Source of the DNA: JBBQER01 sp052148155 | Lineage (GTDB): Bacteria > Actinomycetota > Acidimicrobiia > IMCC26256 > PALSA-610 | Assembly (NCBI GenBank): GCA_052148155.1 | Contig: JBKQIY010000004.1 | Location: 1 to 12,915, forward strand | DNA length: 12,915 nucleotides | Direction: 5' to 3' | Part shown: positions 1-7,510 of the stretch, piece after piece | Layout of the letters: every line of letters starts with the position of its first letter | Numbering within the stretch: position 1 is the stretch's first letter | Made by a program: the position numbers and the translations under genes | Notes under the pieces: model-generated | The model's database searches: none | Seen by the model: the letters and a program-made list of their open reading frames with translations, nothing else | What the model was told of the DNA's origin: nothing

Positions 1-173
1 CTGACGGTACAGGAGCGGTTGTGGCAGTTCATCGCAACGTTGCGCGCCGCTCGGACGGCCGTACCCTCGATACCCGAGAGTCTCTCTTGTTCCAGATTGA
101 GGATGGACGGGTGAAGGCCGTGCGCAACTTTTACGAGGATACGGACGAGGTCGCCCGCTTCTGGTCGAACTGA
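1..173 (+). CDS. SnoaL-like / NTF2-like protein, C-terminal fragment
   Basis: The reading frame is open from base 3 to the TGA at 171-173 and gives 56 residues; the N-terminus lies outside the window. The visible part has the alternating strand pattern of the last sheets of a SnoaL/NTF2-like cone fold: a segment around VVAVHRNVARRSDGR, then LFQIEDGRVKAVRNFYED, and a C-terminal tail containing a Phe-Trp pair (RFWSN). The order 'R-x-DGR, then F-x-(I/V)-x-DGRV, then D-x-x-x-x-x-FW' is usual for actinobacterial SnoaL-like proteins. These act as small hydrolases or isomerases or have no known role, so the substrate cannot be inferred. Third positions are strongly G/C. Family assignment is fairly good; function is unknown. 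Confidence 0.65.
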   Translation, partial: DGTGAVVAVHRNVARRSDGRTLDTRESLLFQIEDGRVKAVRNFYEDTDEVARFWSN

Positions 174-337
174 CCGGGCGCACTCTTTCGCTTCATCCGA
201 CGCTCGGACGTCTCGTCGCCCCACTAGCGTGATCGTCGTACTCATCCAGAGGACGTGAGGGCCCTGGCCCATTGACCGTCCACCAACCGACCCCGTGAGG
301 GCACGGTGGTAACGCCAGGTGCGATGGGGAGGACTTC

Positions 338-616
338 ATGGTCGAAGTTTGGACGCGCGAATGCCCCGACTGCGGGAACAGAAATGGAACGAAGGTCGAA
401 CGGATCGCGTTCCACTCGACGTTCCGATGCGAGTGCGGCTACATCTGGGATGCGTCGAACGCGCGGTTCGTCGGGCTGTGGGAGGTGGATCGAGACGCGA
501 CGGACGAGACACTAGACGCGTTGGCCGACTTGGTTGCGGCTCGAATGAGCCACGCGACAGGTGTGTCCGCCTCGCGTTCGGCTGCTCTCGGTGACCGGTG
601 CGGATTTCCGTCCTAG
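338..616 (+). CDS. Small zinc-ribbon-like hypothetical protein
   Basis: This encodes a 92-residue protein starting at an ATG preceded by a good ribosome binding site (GGGGAGGA, about 5 bases upstream). Residues 9-13 read CPDCG and residues 31-34 read CECG, so four cysteines form a C-x2-C ... C-x-C knuckle pair of the kind that binds one zinc ion. The second knuckle has one residue between the cysteines instead of two. Residues 45-72 look like an acidic amphipathic helix (DATDETLDALADLVAARM). The last 20 residues have weaker codon bias and may be a frame-shifted tail. No catalytic motif is visible. It stands alone, 164 bases after the SnoaL-like gene. A nucleic-acid-binding or structural role is only a guess. 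Confidence 0.55.
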   Translation: MVEVWTRECPDCGNRNGTKVERIAFHSTFRCECGYIWDASNARFVGLWEVDRDATDETLDALADLVAARMSHATGVSASRSAALGDRCGFPS

Positions 617-917
617 ACGGATACCGGTCGGCGCCTCAGGATTTGGGGTCGCCACCGAGGTGAACCACGCGTCGACCACAGGGACAGAACGTTTCGGCGA
701 GACCATCGAGAGGTTGTGTACGGGGGTCGACGCGTGTTCCGTCGGCGCCGCGATCGAGGCGCACGAGCATCGAATCGCCGCCCGGCCGGTCGGGAAACCC
801 GACACCGTGCTCCTGCGGGTGGCCACGTGCCCAGCAGACAGGTCGTCTCATCCGCCACCGCTTGTGACTGAAGTGGAGCCGTGTCACGCGTCGCAGTACA
901 GCACCAAGGGGCGTTAA
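561..917 (+). CDS. Doubtful hypothetical ORF in an otherwise empty stretch
   Basis: The 431 bases between the zinc-ribbon gene and the GNAT gene hold no recognisable gene. The best candidate is this open frame, ending in TAA at 915-917. Between about 630 and 840 it has strong G/C bias at third positions and an amphipathic stretch (residues near GETIERLCTGVDACSVGAAI). Its GTG at 561 has no convincing ribosome binding site and overlaps the end of the zinc-ribbon ORF; the GTG at 660 is an alternative start. I recognise no family. It may be a fragment of a decayed gene or chance. The opposite-strand frames here look like shadows. Confidence 0.25.
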   Translation: MCPPRVRLLSVTGADFRPRRIPVGASGFGVATEVNHASTTGTERFGETIERLCTGVDACSVGAAIEAHEHRIAARPVGKPDTVLLRVATCPADRSSHPPPLVTEVEPCHASQYSTKGR

Positions 918-1047
918 GGGCACGTTCGCGCGGTAGCAGGTGCAGACGAACCACCCATCGAGGGACTCAGCAGACATGTGTGCGAGCACTCGGGTGGGGC
1001 GAGTCGGCGTCGCGGGTCCAGTAGGCGCGAATCAGGGTTGTCGACGC

Positions 1048-1470
1048 TTACATTGAGTCGACGTAGTAGAAGACCTCTGGGTCTCCTTCGTCGAGTCCAT
1101 CGACTTGCCCCGCCGGCACCCATCCCAGCTTGTCGAGGAGGGCCTGCATGCGCTCGTTCGACAGGTTGGTCGAGGTAAATACGCGGATCGTGCAACATGC
1201 AGCAACCGACGCGACGAGGAGGGCCGTCCCGACTCCTCGTCGCCGGTGGTGCTCGCTGACGTACAGAAGGTGTACGAAGCCGCGCTCGAAGAATGAGCAG
1301 TCCTGGACGACGTAGCCGAGGATCTCTTCGCCTTGCTCGGCGATGAGCATTTGGTGCTCGGCCAGGTGGGTCGCAAGGAAACGCTTTCTGGGCCCGTCGG
1401 GGTGTCGTGCGATGTCGTCGATGGCGATCACTCGCGGTAAATCGTCGCCAACTGCGGCTCGGATCAACAT
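1048..1470 (-). CDS. GNAT family N-acetyltransferase
   Basis: This encodes a 140-residue protein that fits the GNAT fold and would transfer an acetyl group from acetyl-CoA to an amine. I chose the ATG at 1470 because the protein then begins with the usual first strand (MLIRAAVGDDLPRV); a TTG-initiated extension to 1530 adds 20 residues without family character. Motif A is clear: strand VHLLYV at residues 66-71, then RRRGVG at 76-81, which is the (R/Q)-x-x-G-x-(G/A) loop that holds the CoA pyrophosphate. The C-terminal NERMQALLDKLGWVPAG (residues 105-121) is the typical helix and turn before the last strand. The substrate cannot be predicted. No operon partner: the next gene upstream (HIT) lies 135 bases away. 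Confidence 0.85.
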   Translation of the reverse strand: MLIRAAVGDDLPRVIAIDDIARHPDGPRKRFLATHLAEHQMLIAEQGEEILGYVVQDCSFFERGFVHLLYVSEHHRRRGVGTALLVASVAACCTIRVFTSTNLSNERMQALLDKLGWVPAGQVDGLDEGDPEVFYYVDSM

Positions 1471-1605
1471 GAGAGCATCGTTGCACCGTTCTGTGGAGCA
1501 GTTCTGCGCTCGATGAGCCGCAGTGCACAATCGGTATGGCGGTCGTCGGAGTCGTCGGTCTGCTTCGGGAGCGGTTCGCGGACACTAGGAGGATCTGCGA
1601 CGTGT

Positions 1606-2120
1606 TCAGGCACCGTCGGGGGTCAGCAGTCGACCGATGCGTGAAGCAAGGGCTGTCTGGTCGGCGGCTGGGATGTCGAGGTAGCCGTTCTTGTGTGTGA
1701 TCGCGGCGTACTGCTGTTGGTCGTATGGCACATCCGGCGGAAGTGGCGCGACGTGCCAGTGGACGTGGGCGTTGCCTTGGTGACTGCCGAGCGCGAGCAG
1801 GTAGAGCCGCTCAGTCGGGACTGCTTGTGAAACGGCGCGACCGAGGCGATGCGCGCGGCGTTGGAGATCGACGTACTCGTCCTCGGTGAAGTCGGCGACG
1901 ACACCGGTGCGATGTTCGAGTGGTGCGAGGAGCGAATAGCCGAGCCGTGTGGGTGCCTTCGCCAGGAATGCGATGCAGAGTTGGTCTCGATAGATGATGG
2001 GGTGGTCGTCTCTGGTGCCGGCCACGATTGAGCAGATGAAGCATTTCCCGACCGGGCGTCGTTTCGAGTTCGCTGCTCGTACTCGCTGCTGTCGAACGGA
2101 ACTTTCGGATAGTTCGGCAT
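1606..2120 (-). CDS. HIT family nucleotide hydrolase/transferase, one frameshift near 2044-2049
   Basis: The HIT motif is explicit: HVHWHVAP matches H-x-H-x-H-x-x, where the middle histidine is the nucleotidyl acceptor and the others shape the phosphate site. The open frame 1606-2025 carries most of the domain. Reading further upstream in that frame gives CFIC, the usual Cys-x-x-Cys at the start of HIT proteins, but no start codon. A second frame, offset by one base, starts at ATG 2120 and gives MPNYPKVPFDSSEYEQR, a plausible N-terminal extension. The two join if one base is added in the GGGAAA run on the coding strand (2044-2049). The intact protein would have about 170 residues. The nearby second HIT gene is divergent, 137 bases away. 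The family is secure; the substrate is unknown. It could be a functional gene with a sequencing error. Confidence 0.8.
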
Positions 2121-2257
2121 CCGGCCAGTCTGTTGCGCATCACGACTTGCGTCGAATGGCTGCTGGCGGTCCCGAGCTGCTCGGAAAAGGTTGACGGTCG
2201 ACGGGGCGCGGCGGTCGGGCCCGTCGCTCGATGGCGAACACTCGGTGACGGCAAGAT

Positions 2258-2713
2258 GTGGACGTGCCGACCGATTGCATCGTGTGTGGGTTCAATGACC
2301 GGATCGGTCATCTCCCGCCTCGCGACGAGATCGAAGTGTCCGGCCGCTGGCGTGTGGCGCATGCGTTCGGTACGTCGCTGCCCGGCTGGCTCGTGGTGCT
2401 CCGACCTGTCACGTAATAGCACTCCACGAGTTGGCGGAAGAGGACGCATCCCACCGTGGTCGCGTGCTGCACCACGCGTCGCGGGCGTTGTGCGAGGTCG
2501 TCGGATGCGACAAGACCTACGTTGTCGTCTTCGCCGAGGCGGAAGGGTTCGCACACCTCCATCTCCACGTCATTCCGCATGGCGTGGTCCACTCCGGCTC
2601 AGCGCGGACCTGGCGTGTTCTCGCTCCTCGGCGTCGCGGCGTCCGAGGAAGTCCCCGAGCACGAGCGAGATCGATTGGCGCTGATCATCGGCGATGCCAT
2701 GCGCGCGACCTAG
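2258..2713 (+). pseudogene. Second HIT family protein, two frameshifts
   Basis: Three frames read in succession rebuild a HIT protein of about 150 residues. Segment 1 (from GTG 2258 or 2264) contains DCIVCGFNDRIG and ends near GWLVVLRP, before TAA at 2414. Segment 2 resumes as RHVIALHELAEED, runs through CDKTYVVVFAEAEGF and reaches HLHLHVIP, the HxHxHxx active-site motif. Segment 3, after another frame change near 2575-2582, reads GPGVFSLLGVAASEEVPEHE and ends at TAG 2711-2713. Each segment has the expected family features in the right order. The protein differs from the neighbouring HIT gene, so this is not a recent duplicate. Either two sequencing indels or a genuine pseudogene explains it. 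Nucleotide-binding hydrolase or transferase activity would be expected if intact. Confidence 0.75.
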
Positions 2714-2723
2714 ATAGATAGAT
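2711..2723. repeat. Short TAGA/GATA tandem repeat after the HIT stop codon
   Basis: Just over three copies of a 4-base unit (TAGATAGATAGAT) begin at the stop codon of the second HIT gene. Such a repeat stands out in GC-rich DNA, but it is too short to assign a role. Confidence 0.4.
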
Positions 2724-2825
2724 ACCAAAGGACATCTGCGGGACCGGGAGGGCGGCACCGGCGCCGCTTGTAGTCAACGACTCGTTGTCACGAACCGATC
2801 GTCCAGGCCCAGCGTCATACTGAAC

Positions 2826-3792
2826 GTGGTGAGGACACGGTCGTACCCAGTGGCACTGTTGGCTCTCGTTCTCTGCGTCGCTGCGTGCTCCAGCGGCGGC
2901 GAGAAGCAGTCCACGCCGACGACGGCTCATCCGGCTCGATCACCCGTCGTATCGACGACCTCAGTTCCAGTCGTCCTTGCGTCTTCGGCGCCGCCGCCTA
3001 CCCGCTGCCCCACCGAAAAACGGACGTATACCTATGCGCAACTCGCCGCTCTACAACCGGCGGTCGACGGTATGGTCAAAGGGAACTTCGCTGGTGTCGG
3101 GACTGGCGAGCACACCATCATGGTGAACTTGTTCCCGGGCCGAGAAGCACTGGCAGCCAAGATCGAAACCCGCTTCGGGAACGCCGTCGCGATCACCGTC
3201 GGTTCCACGCCGTACCACTGCGGTGACGGCAACAGCGCAAAGTGTCCACCCATCCAAGGGAACAGCAACCTTCCACCAGGACTCCACCTGACCCTCAAAC
3301 TCGGCGTCGCATCGATGCCCGCAACTGGATCGATCAACGCGCAACTCGTTGTGCAAGAAGACAGTGCGACGCCGCTATCGATGGACACCGGCTCACCGCT
3401 CGTCGCGGACATCGTCAGACCCGGCACCCGAACCGTCGTCGCTACCTACGGCGGCGGGATCGGCGGAGTCGGTTTCGGCTTCAAGCTGCGAGACGGAGAG
3501 CAGGTCAAGGTCACTAGGGTTGTCGCGGCGTGGAGATGCGATGGCCGTCCCGGCTCGACGCTCCCGCCAGGAACGTACGGTGTGCGAGTCGGCATCAGTC
3601 GCAACGAGCGGGTAGTTGAGTACCTTGCACCCGAAGTACCTCTCACGATTGCGCGCCGAGCGAATGCCTCCGGGAACTCCGAACCAATCCGCCAGGCGAC
3701 TCTGCCAGAGCAGGTTGCGACCGGCGCTGCTGCACAACAACGACTCGAACCCGGCGGAACCGATTCCGCGCGCTCGGCGTCATACTTGCCTG
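2826..3792 (+). CDS. Secreted lipoprotein with beta-sandwich-like C-terminal domain; natural stop lost
   Basis: The N-terminus is a lipoprotein signal: basic residues (R3, R5), a hydrophobic core (residues 8-19) and lipobox VAAC with the lipidated cysteine at 21. A Ser/Thr/Pro-rich linker (about 22-58) follows, then a globular part. The stretch from about residue 130 to 270 has Ig-like strand character. GEQVKVTRVVAAW followed by LPPGTYGVRVGI resembles the end of a BsuPI-type or related Ig-like domain; this is inference. Two cysteines (near YHCGDGNSAKC) could form a disulfide. After EVPLTI (about 3650) family-like character fades. The frame stays open to a stop at 4646, but beyond about 3790 it is only a shadow of the second lipoprotein and the opposing GNAT gene. 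A frameshift near the 3' end has probably removed the real stop; one frame ends in TGA at 3794-3796, overlapping the next GTG start. Confidence 0.7.
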
Positions 3793-4257
3793 GTGACGAA
3801 ACGGTCCAGTGCAGTCGCGACGTGCGCGGCAACGCTCGTCCTCTGTGCCAGTGCCTGTTCGCGCGGGGGCTCGAAGCAGTCGGCCCCGACGACGGCCGTG
3901 ATCGCAAAATAGACTACGACGATCGCCGCTCCGACTACGTCAACCTCGACGCCTGTCGTACCGATACAGCACTTCGACGCAAGCCGAGAGTATGGACTGG
4001 CCCTCGATCATCCCCGCGCCCGGCGCGAGGTCCACTACGACGACTCAGGAATCCTCACCAGCGCGATCATCTTCTTGGGCATCGGCGCGATCCACGACCG
4101 GTGTACCCGGACGTTTTACGCAGACGGGCAGCCAATCGACCACTACGTCGAAGCCATCTTGTTCGGCGCTTCAGTCAACCGCCCGAACGTAGCCGTCTCG
4201 CCCACGCCGATCGGCAGATCGGGCGCGCGTCGTCAGTCCCAGATGCGCTCAGGTTGA
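3793..4257 (+). pseudogene. Second tandem lipoprotein with an in-frame TAG
   Basis: A new lipoprotein leader begins at GTG 3793: VTKRSS, hydrophobic core, and lipobox ASAC with cysteine 22, followed by SRGGSKQSAPTTAV. The frame meets TAG at 3910-3912 (codon 40) but continues as TTTIAAPTTSTSTPVVP, a normal Thr/Pro linker. It then runs through a globular stretch (SREYGLALDHP, LTSAIIFLGIGAIHDRC, FYADGQPIDHYVEAILFG) to TGA at 4255-4257. The stop therefore sits inside one coherent protein of about 154 codons. The leader and linker resemble those of the preceding lipoprotein (CSSGGEKQSTPTTA versus CSRGGSKQSAPTTA), suggesting related genes, but the mature domains differ. I do not recognise the mature domain. 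The 3' end overlaps the convergent GNAT gene by 25 bases. The TAG could be a substitution error, a true nonsense mutation or, least likely, readthrough. Confidence 0.65.
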
Positions 4258-4775
4258 CACTCGATGGTCAACGCGGAATCGAGGTCGAACGGAGGCGTAC
4301 TCGGAAGCCGGAGCACCATGACGCCGCGTTGGTCTGGCGTCGCGATCAGTCCGTCGTCACTCCGCCCGGCGAGTGGCCCACGCCACTCTTCCCGTCCGAG
4401 GCGCGCGTAGAACGAGGTCCGGTCCGTCACAAGGCATCCGATCTCGTAGTCACCGATCGTCTCAGCGAGGCGTTGCATGGTGGCGCTGCCGTAGCCCTGT
4501 TTCTGGCGCAACGGCAGAGTCGAGACTGCGTCGACAAACGCGGTACGCAGGATCGGGAGTCCTTCGGGCTGGACAGCGCGCGTCGAGACGACCGCGTGGC
4601 TCACGAGTGTGTCGCCGTCGTACGCGAGGAAATGGCGCGCGCCTGACGAGAAGTACTTGGTGAACATGTACCGGAATGCGTTGTCTTCATGTGCAGCAAG
4701 GCACACGTCGATGACTGCTTGCCGCAGCCCCGCCGCTGCGAGTTCCTCACTCGTGAAGACCCGGACCGAACTCAT
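4233..4775 (-). CDS. GNAT acetyltransferase resembling aminoglycoside 2'-N-acetyltransferase AAC(2')-I
   Basis: This encodes a 180-residue protein starting at ATG 4775. The order of elements follows AAC(2')-I of mycobacteria and relatives: RHFLAYDGDTLVSHAVV (residues 47-63), LRTAFVDAVSTLP (76-88), the CoA loop QKQGYG (91-96), FYARLGREEWRGP (122-134), ATPDQRGVMVL (145-155) and an acidic tail ending CQPERIWD (173-180). AAC(2')-I enzymes acetylate the 2'-amino group of aminoglycosides such as gentamicin and tobramycin, and the genes are chromosomal in mycobacteria. Many uncharacterised actinobacterial GNATs share this architecture, so resistance activity is an inference. The gene is intact, unlike its neighbours, and no strong ribosome binding site is seen. 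It converges with the second lipoprotein gene, overlapping it by 25 bases. Confidence 0.75.
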   Translation of the reverse strand: MSSVRVFTSEELAAAGLRQAVIDVCLAAHEDNAFRYMFTKYFSSGARHFLAYDGDTLVSHAVVSTRAVQPEGLPILRTAFVDAVSTLPLRQKQGYGSATMQRLAETIGDYEIGCLVTDRTSFYARLGREEWRGPLAGRSDDGLIATPDQRGVMVLRLPSTPPFDLDSALTIECQPERIWD

Positions 4776-5300
4776 GCGGACATTGTTTCAGCCGCCGAGG
4801 CACTCGACGCCGGGCCGAGAGATCCTCGGCAATCACGGGTGCGACGAGCACCTCGGCGGACGGAATGCGCAATCCTTGTTCCGTCGAGCAGCGCCGATCG
4901 GCAGTTCGGTGCGGCGTCAGCTTGTCGATGCGCCTGTCCCGGTCGATCGTTCCTGCAGGTAACGACGGACTTCCAGCGCAGCGAGCCCTCGTCGAACTTC
5001 CGCACCGATCCGCACTTCCTGCGCAACTCGGCCCCGGCCCCGTCGACGGAGAAGTTGGTGCGGTCAGCGTCGAGATGCAGTCGGTGATGGTTCCGGTCAG
5101 GGTATCGAGAACAATCGCATCGAGGTGCGTTCGTGCCAATCGAGACGTCGTGACCGATCCGCTGTTCAATACGCCAGACGGTTGTGTACCCGGACTACCC
5201 GATCCGAGGTCGAAACGGACGAGGCCGACGGCCCCTCGCCAACGCGAACACCGTTGGCGCTCGACGGCGATCGAGCGGAAGACGGGTGTTCGGGGTGGTT
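4776..5300 (-). pseudogene. Traces of a frameshifted unknown gene
   Basis: No single open frame explains this stretch, but stepping between the three minus-strand frames gives consecutive segments with good third-position G/C bias. From upstream to downstream they read: VRFDLGSGSPG, then GYTTVWRIEQRIGHDVSIGT, then HLDAIVLDTLTGTITDC, then DADRTNFSVDGAGAELRR with RKFDEGSLRWKSVV, then GTIDRDRRIDKLTPHRTAD and LRIPSAEVLVAPVIAEDLS. At least three frame changes are needed. It lies directly downstream of the ABC permease and upstream of the AAC(2')-like gene, on the same strand as both, and could once have been part of that operon. I recognise no family; boundaries are approximate. Alternatively it is non-coding and the bias is chance. 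Confidence 0.35.
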
Positions 5301-5397
5301 GACGGAACCGTCAGTCACAAGTCATTGCGCAGGACGCGAACACGCCAATCGGTACTCGGCGTTCATCGTCGCCGTCCGAAGGCGTGGCACCACTTCT

Positions 5398-6135
5398 TCA
5401 AGATCGAGCAGCACTGGTTCCGGTGACGAGCCGCTCCCTGTCGAACATCTTGGCGACGATGCGCAGGGCGCGCAGATCGATCGCCAACAGTCCGACCGCG
5501 AAAAGGATCGCGACCTTGAGTGTGGGGTGGATGACGCCGACCGCGAACAGTACGACCACAGCGAAGGGCGGGAAGCTGGCGAGGGTTCCGAGCTGCTGCG
5601 CGACGCGGACTTCATTGGCCCGAACAGAGATCGCCATACCGACCACGACGGCCCAGCCGGCCAGCAGAGGGGTGTAGAGGACCAGCGCGAGGAGAACTGG
5701 GCCCTGGTGGAACACGGCGGTGGATGTCGCGGGTTTGGCGAAGAGCCGAACGACGCCGAGGAAAAGCGCGAACACTGAGTACGAAACGGCGACTGAGGGG
5801 ATCATGACTGCGGCCGCCTTGCCCGCGATGAACTCTTGTCTGCGAATTGGCGTGGTGAGCAACGGCTCGAGTGTCCCCTGCTCACGCTCGCCGACAACCG
5901 AGTAAGCGGCGAGTGTCGAGGGCATGATGACCGAAATCAGGAGGAGGAGCAGGAGCGGAACGCGGTAGTAGGTGTCGTCGGAGCTGGCCGGTGCGAGGAA
6001 GACGGCAAGCGTGGGCTGGATTAGGAAGATGATCGGCAGGACCGCCATGGTCACGACGATGGACCGTTTCCGGCGGTATTCCCGCAGCTCCTTGCGCACG
6101 ACGGCGCGGACGCGTTGCGCGTCGAGCCGCATCAT
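5398..6135 (-). CDS. ABC-2 type transporter permease
   Basis: This encodes a 245-residue membrane protein. After a basic, cytoplasmic N-terminus (VRKELREYRRKRS) come about six hydrophobic segments, near residues 25-46, 58-78, 108-126, 145-167, 185-203 and 205-223. Between the second and third lies GEREQGTLEPLLTTPIRRQEF (from about residue 81), the cytoplasmic coupling-region signature of ABC-2 permeases of the NatB type, which contacts the ATPase. Its ATG (6135) overlaps the TGA of the ATPase gene in an ATGA, so the two are translationally coupled and very probably form one complex, likely an exporter. The substrate (ion, drug or lipid) is not evident. The gene is intact and of typical length. 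Confidence 0.9.
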   Translation of the reverse strand: MMRLDAQRVRAVVRKELREYRRKRSIVVTMAVLPIIFLIQPTLAVFLAPASSDDTYYRVPLLLLLLISVIMPSTLAAYSVVGEREQGTLEPLLTTPIRRQEFIAGKAAAVMIPSVAVSYSVFALFLGVVRLFAKPATSTAVFHQGPVLLALVLYTPLLAGWAVVVGMAISVRANEVRVAQQLGTLASFPPFAVVVLFAVGVIHPTLKVAILFAVGLLAIDLRALRIVAKMFDRERLVTGTSAARS

Positions 6136-7136
6136 GATTTGCGGGCCTCGACGTCGTCGTTGATCAGCTCCAGATACACGTCTTCGAGCGAATGTTGCGC
6201 CTCACCGATGGACAGGACGTCGGCCCCGACGCCAACGAGTGCCCGCGTCACTTCAGGTGCGACAATGCCGGGATCGGATACGGAGAGCACGTAGGAGCCC
6301 GGATCATCGGAGCGCCAACTCTCAACACCTCCGATCGCAGCAAAGAGCTGTTCGGGATTGCCGAGCGACGCGGCGGTCTTGACGACAAGTGCGCGCGTGA
6401 ACACCTGCTCGCGGAGCTCCGCCGGACGACCGACAGTGCGCAGCGTCGTGTTCAGGAAAGCGACCCGGTCACACAACTTCTCGGCTTCATCGAGTCGGTG
6501 GGTCGTGAGAAAGATCGTCACTCCCCTCTGCCTCAGGCCGACGATCAACTCGTGTACTTCGTGCGCAGCCACTGGGTCGAGGCCCGATGTCGGCTCGTCG
6601 AGGAACATGATCTCCGGGTCGCTCAACATCGTCCGAGCCAGTCCCACCCGCTGGCGAAGCCCCTTGGAAAGACCCCCACACAGATCTCCTGCACGATCAG
6701 CGAGATTGACCGCGTCGAGTGCACCGCTGATGCGCGTCCCTGCCTGATGCAAACCGTAGAGATCGGCGAAGAACTCCAAGTTCTCAGTCACGGTCAGTCG
6801 AAGATAAAGCCCCGGCGCCTCGGGCATCACCGCGATGCGCCGGCGGATCTCCACTCCGTTCTCCCGGGAGAGTGGGATCCCCGCGATGGTCGCCGAGCCC
6901 GAGCTCGGCGCGATCAGCGTGCCGAGAGTACGCACTGTGGTTGACTTGCCTGCGCCGTTCGGACCCAGGAACCCGAAGACCTCACCATGAGCGACTTCGA
7001 ACGAGACCTCGGAGAACGCAGTCCGCTCACCGAAACGCTTCGTCAGCTGGTCGACCGCAAGCGCGGGCCCGCTCGCCGTAGCGCGGGGCGCGGCGGCGAA
7101 TCGCCCCGGGAAGCTCGCAGGGTCAGCGTGTGTCAC
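6132..7136 (-). CDS. ABC transporter ATP-binding protein (NatA/CcmA-like)
   Basis: This encodes a 334-residue ATPase. Motifs in order: Walker A GPNGAGKST at residues 58-66, a Q-loop region MPEAPGLY at 104-111, the signature LSKGLRQR at 156-163, Walker B IMFLDE at 176-181 with the D-loop SGLDP, and H-loop His213. About 100 further residues form a C-terminal domain ending HSLEDVYLELI, as in ATPases paired with ABC-2 permeases. The Q-loop glutamine is replaced by Glu106, a known variation in this branch. The start is GTG 7136, supported by GAGGAGG 4 bases upstream. That site lies within the last codons of an upstream broken gene whose TGA overlaps the GTG. The partner permease follows with an ATGA overlap. 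Hydrolysis of ATP would drive export through the permease. Confidence 0.93.
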   Translation of the reverse strand: MTHADPASFPGRFAAAPRATASGPALAVDQLTKRFGERTAFSEVSFEVAHGEVFGFLGPNGAGKSTTVRTLGTLIAPSSGSATIAGIPLSRENGVEIRRRIAVMPEAPGLYLRLTVTENLEFFADLYGLHQAGTRISGALDAVNLADRAGDLCGGLSKGLRQRVGLARTMLSDPEIMFLDEPTSGLDPVAAHEVHELIVGLRQRGVTIFLTTHRLDEAEKLCDRVAFLNTTLRTVGRPAELREQVFTRALVVKTAASLGNPEQLFAAIGGVESWRSDDPGSYVLSVSDPGIVAPEVTRALVGVGADVLSIGEAQHSLEDVYLELINDDVEARKS

Positions 7137-7510
7137 GTTGCCTCCTCACTGAGCGCGGCTCCTCGTGGGCCGATCATCGTTGGCGCTGTTCTCGACGCGA
7201 TCGGTGCATCGCCTCTCATCATGTCCGTAAACAGCCCGTCGACGATCTCGCGTCTGCCGTCCTGCTCGGGCTCGGCGATTGGTCAGCGGTTCCAACGGGC
7301 AAGATGCGACGAGGTTGGCCGAGCCACGCGAATTCAAGGAGGTCATAGTCTCCGAGGGATGAGCGCAAGACAAAGTGCTACGAGGGCGAGACCGGTCCGA
7401 AATCGCTCGTCGTCGCCGAACGCACTACCAACCCGGAGCGCGTGACTCGACGTAGTACGCGACCGAGTCCACCGACTCAACGACACCACCGGCCCAGCGG
7501 CGAACAACAC
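7133..7510 (-). pseudogene. Frameshifted unknown gene at the head of the ABC operon
   Basis: Several minus-strand frames give consecutive protein-like segments: GGVVESVDSVAYYVESRAP, then LVVRSATTSDFGPVSPS, an in-frame TAG, then HFVLRSSLGDYDLLEF continuing AWLGQPRRILPVGTADQ in the same frame. After another frame change come GRREIVDGLFTDMM, RGDAPIASRTAP and GPRGAALSEEAT. The final TGA (7133-7135) overlaps the GTG of the ATPase in a GTGA, which argues that this is the 3' end of a real, co-translated gene and not chance. Third positions are G/C rich in each segment. At least two frame changes and one stop interrupt it. No family is recognised. The start is unclear, near or just before 7510, right after the carbonic anhydrase remnant's stop. 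Confidence 0.5.

Noticed and set aside
2711..2723. TAGA tandem repeat as a phase-variation tract
   Set aside because: Only about three units, located at the stop codon and not in a promoter or a coding frame where slippage would matter.
3793..4646. The frame of the first lipoprotein stays open to 4646, suggesting a 606-residue protein
   Set aside because: Beyond about 3790 the translation is Arg/Asp-rich and antisense or out of frame to a second lipoprotein with its own lipobox and to a clear GNAT gene; it is a readthrough shadow.
6804..6830. Glutamate in place of the Q-loop glutamine of the ABC ATPase as a possible loss of function
   Set aside because: Glu at this position (x-PE-x-x-GLY) is common in ATPases paired with ABC-2 permeases, and all other motifs are intact.
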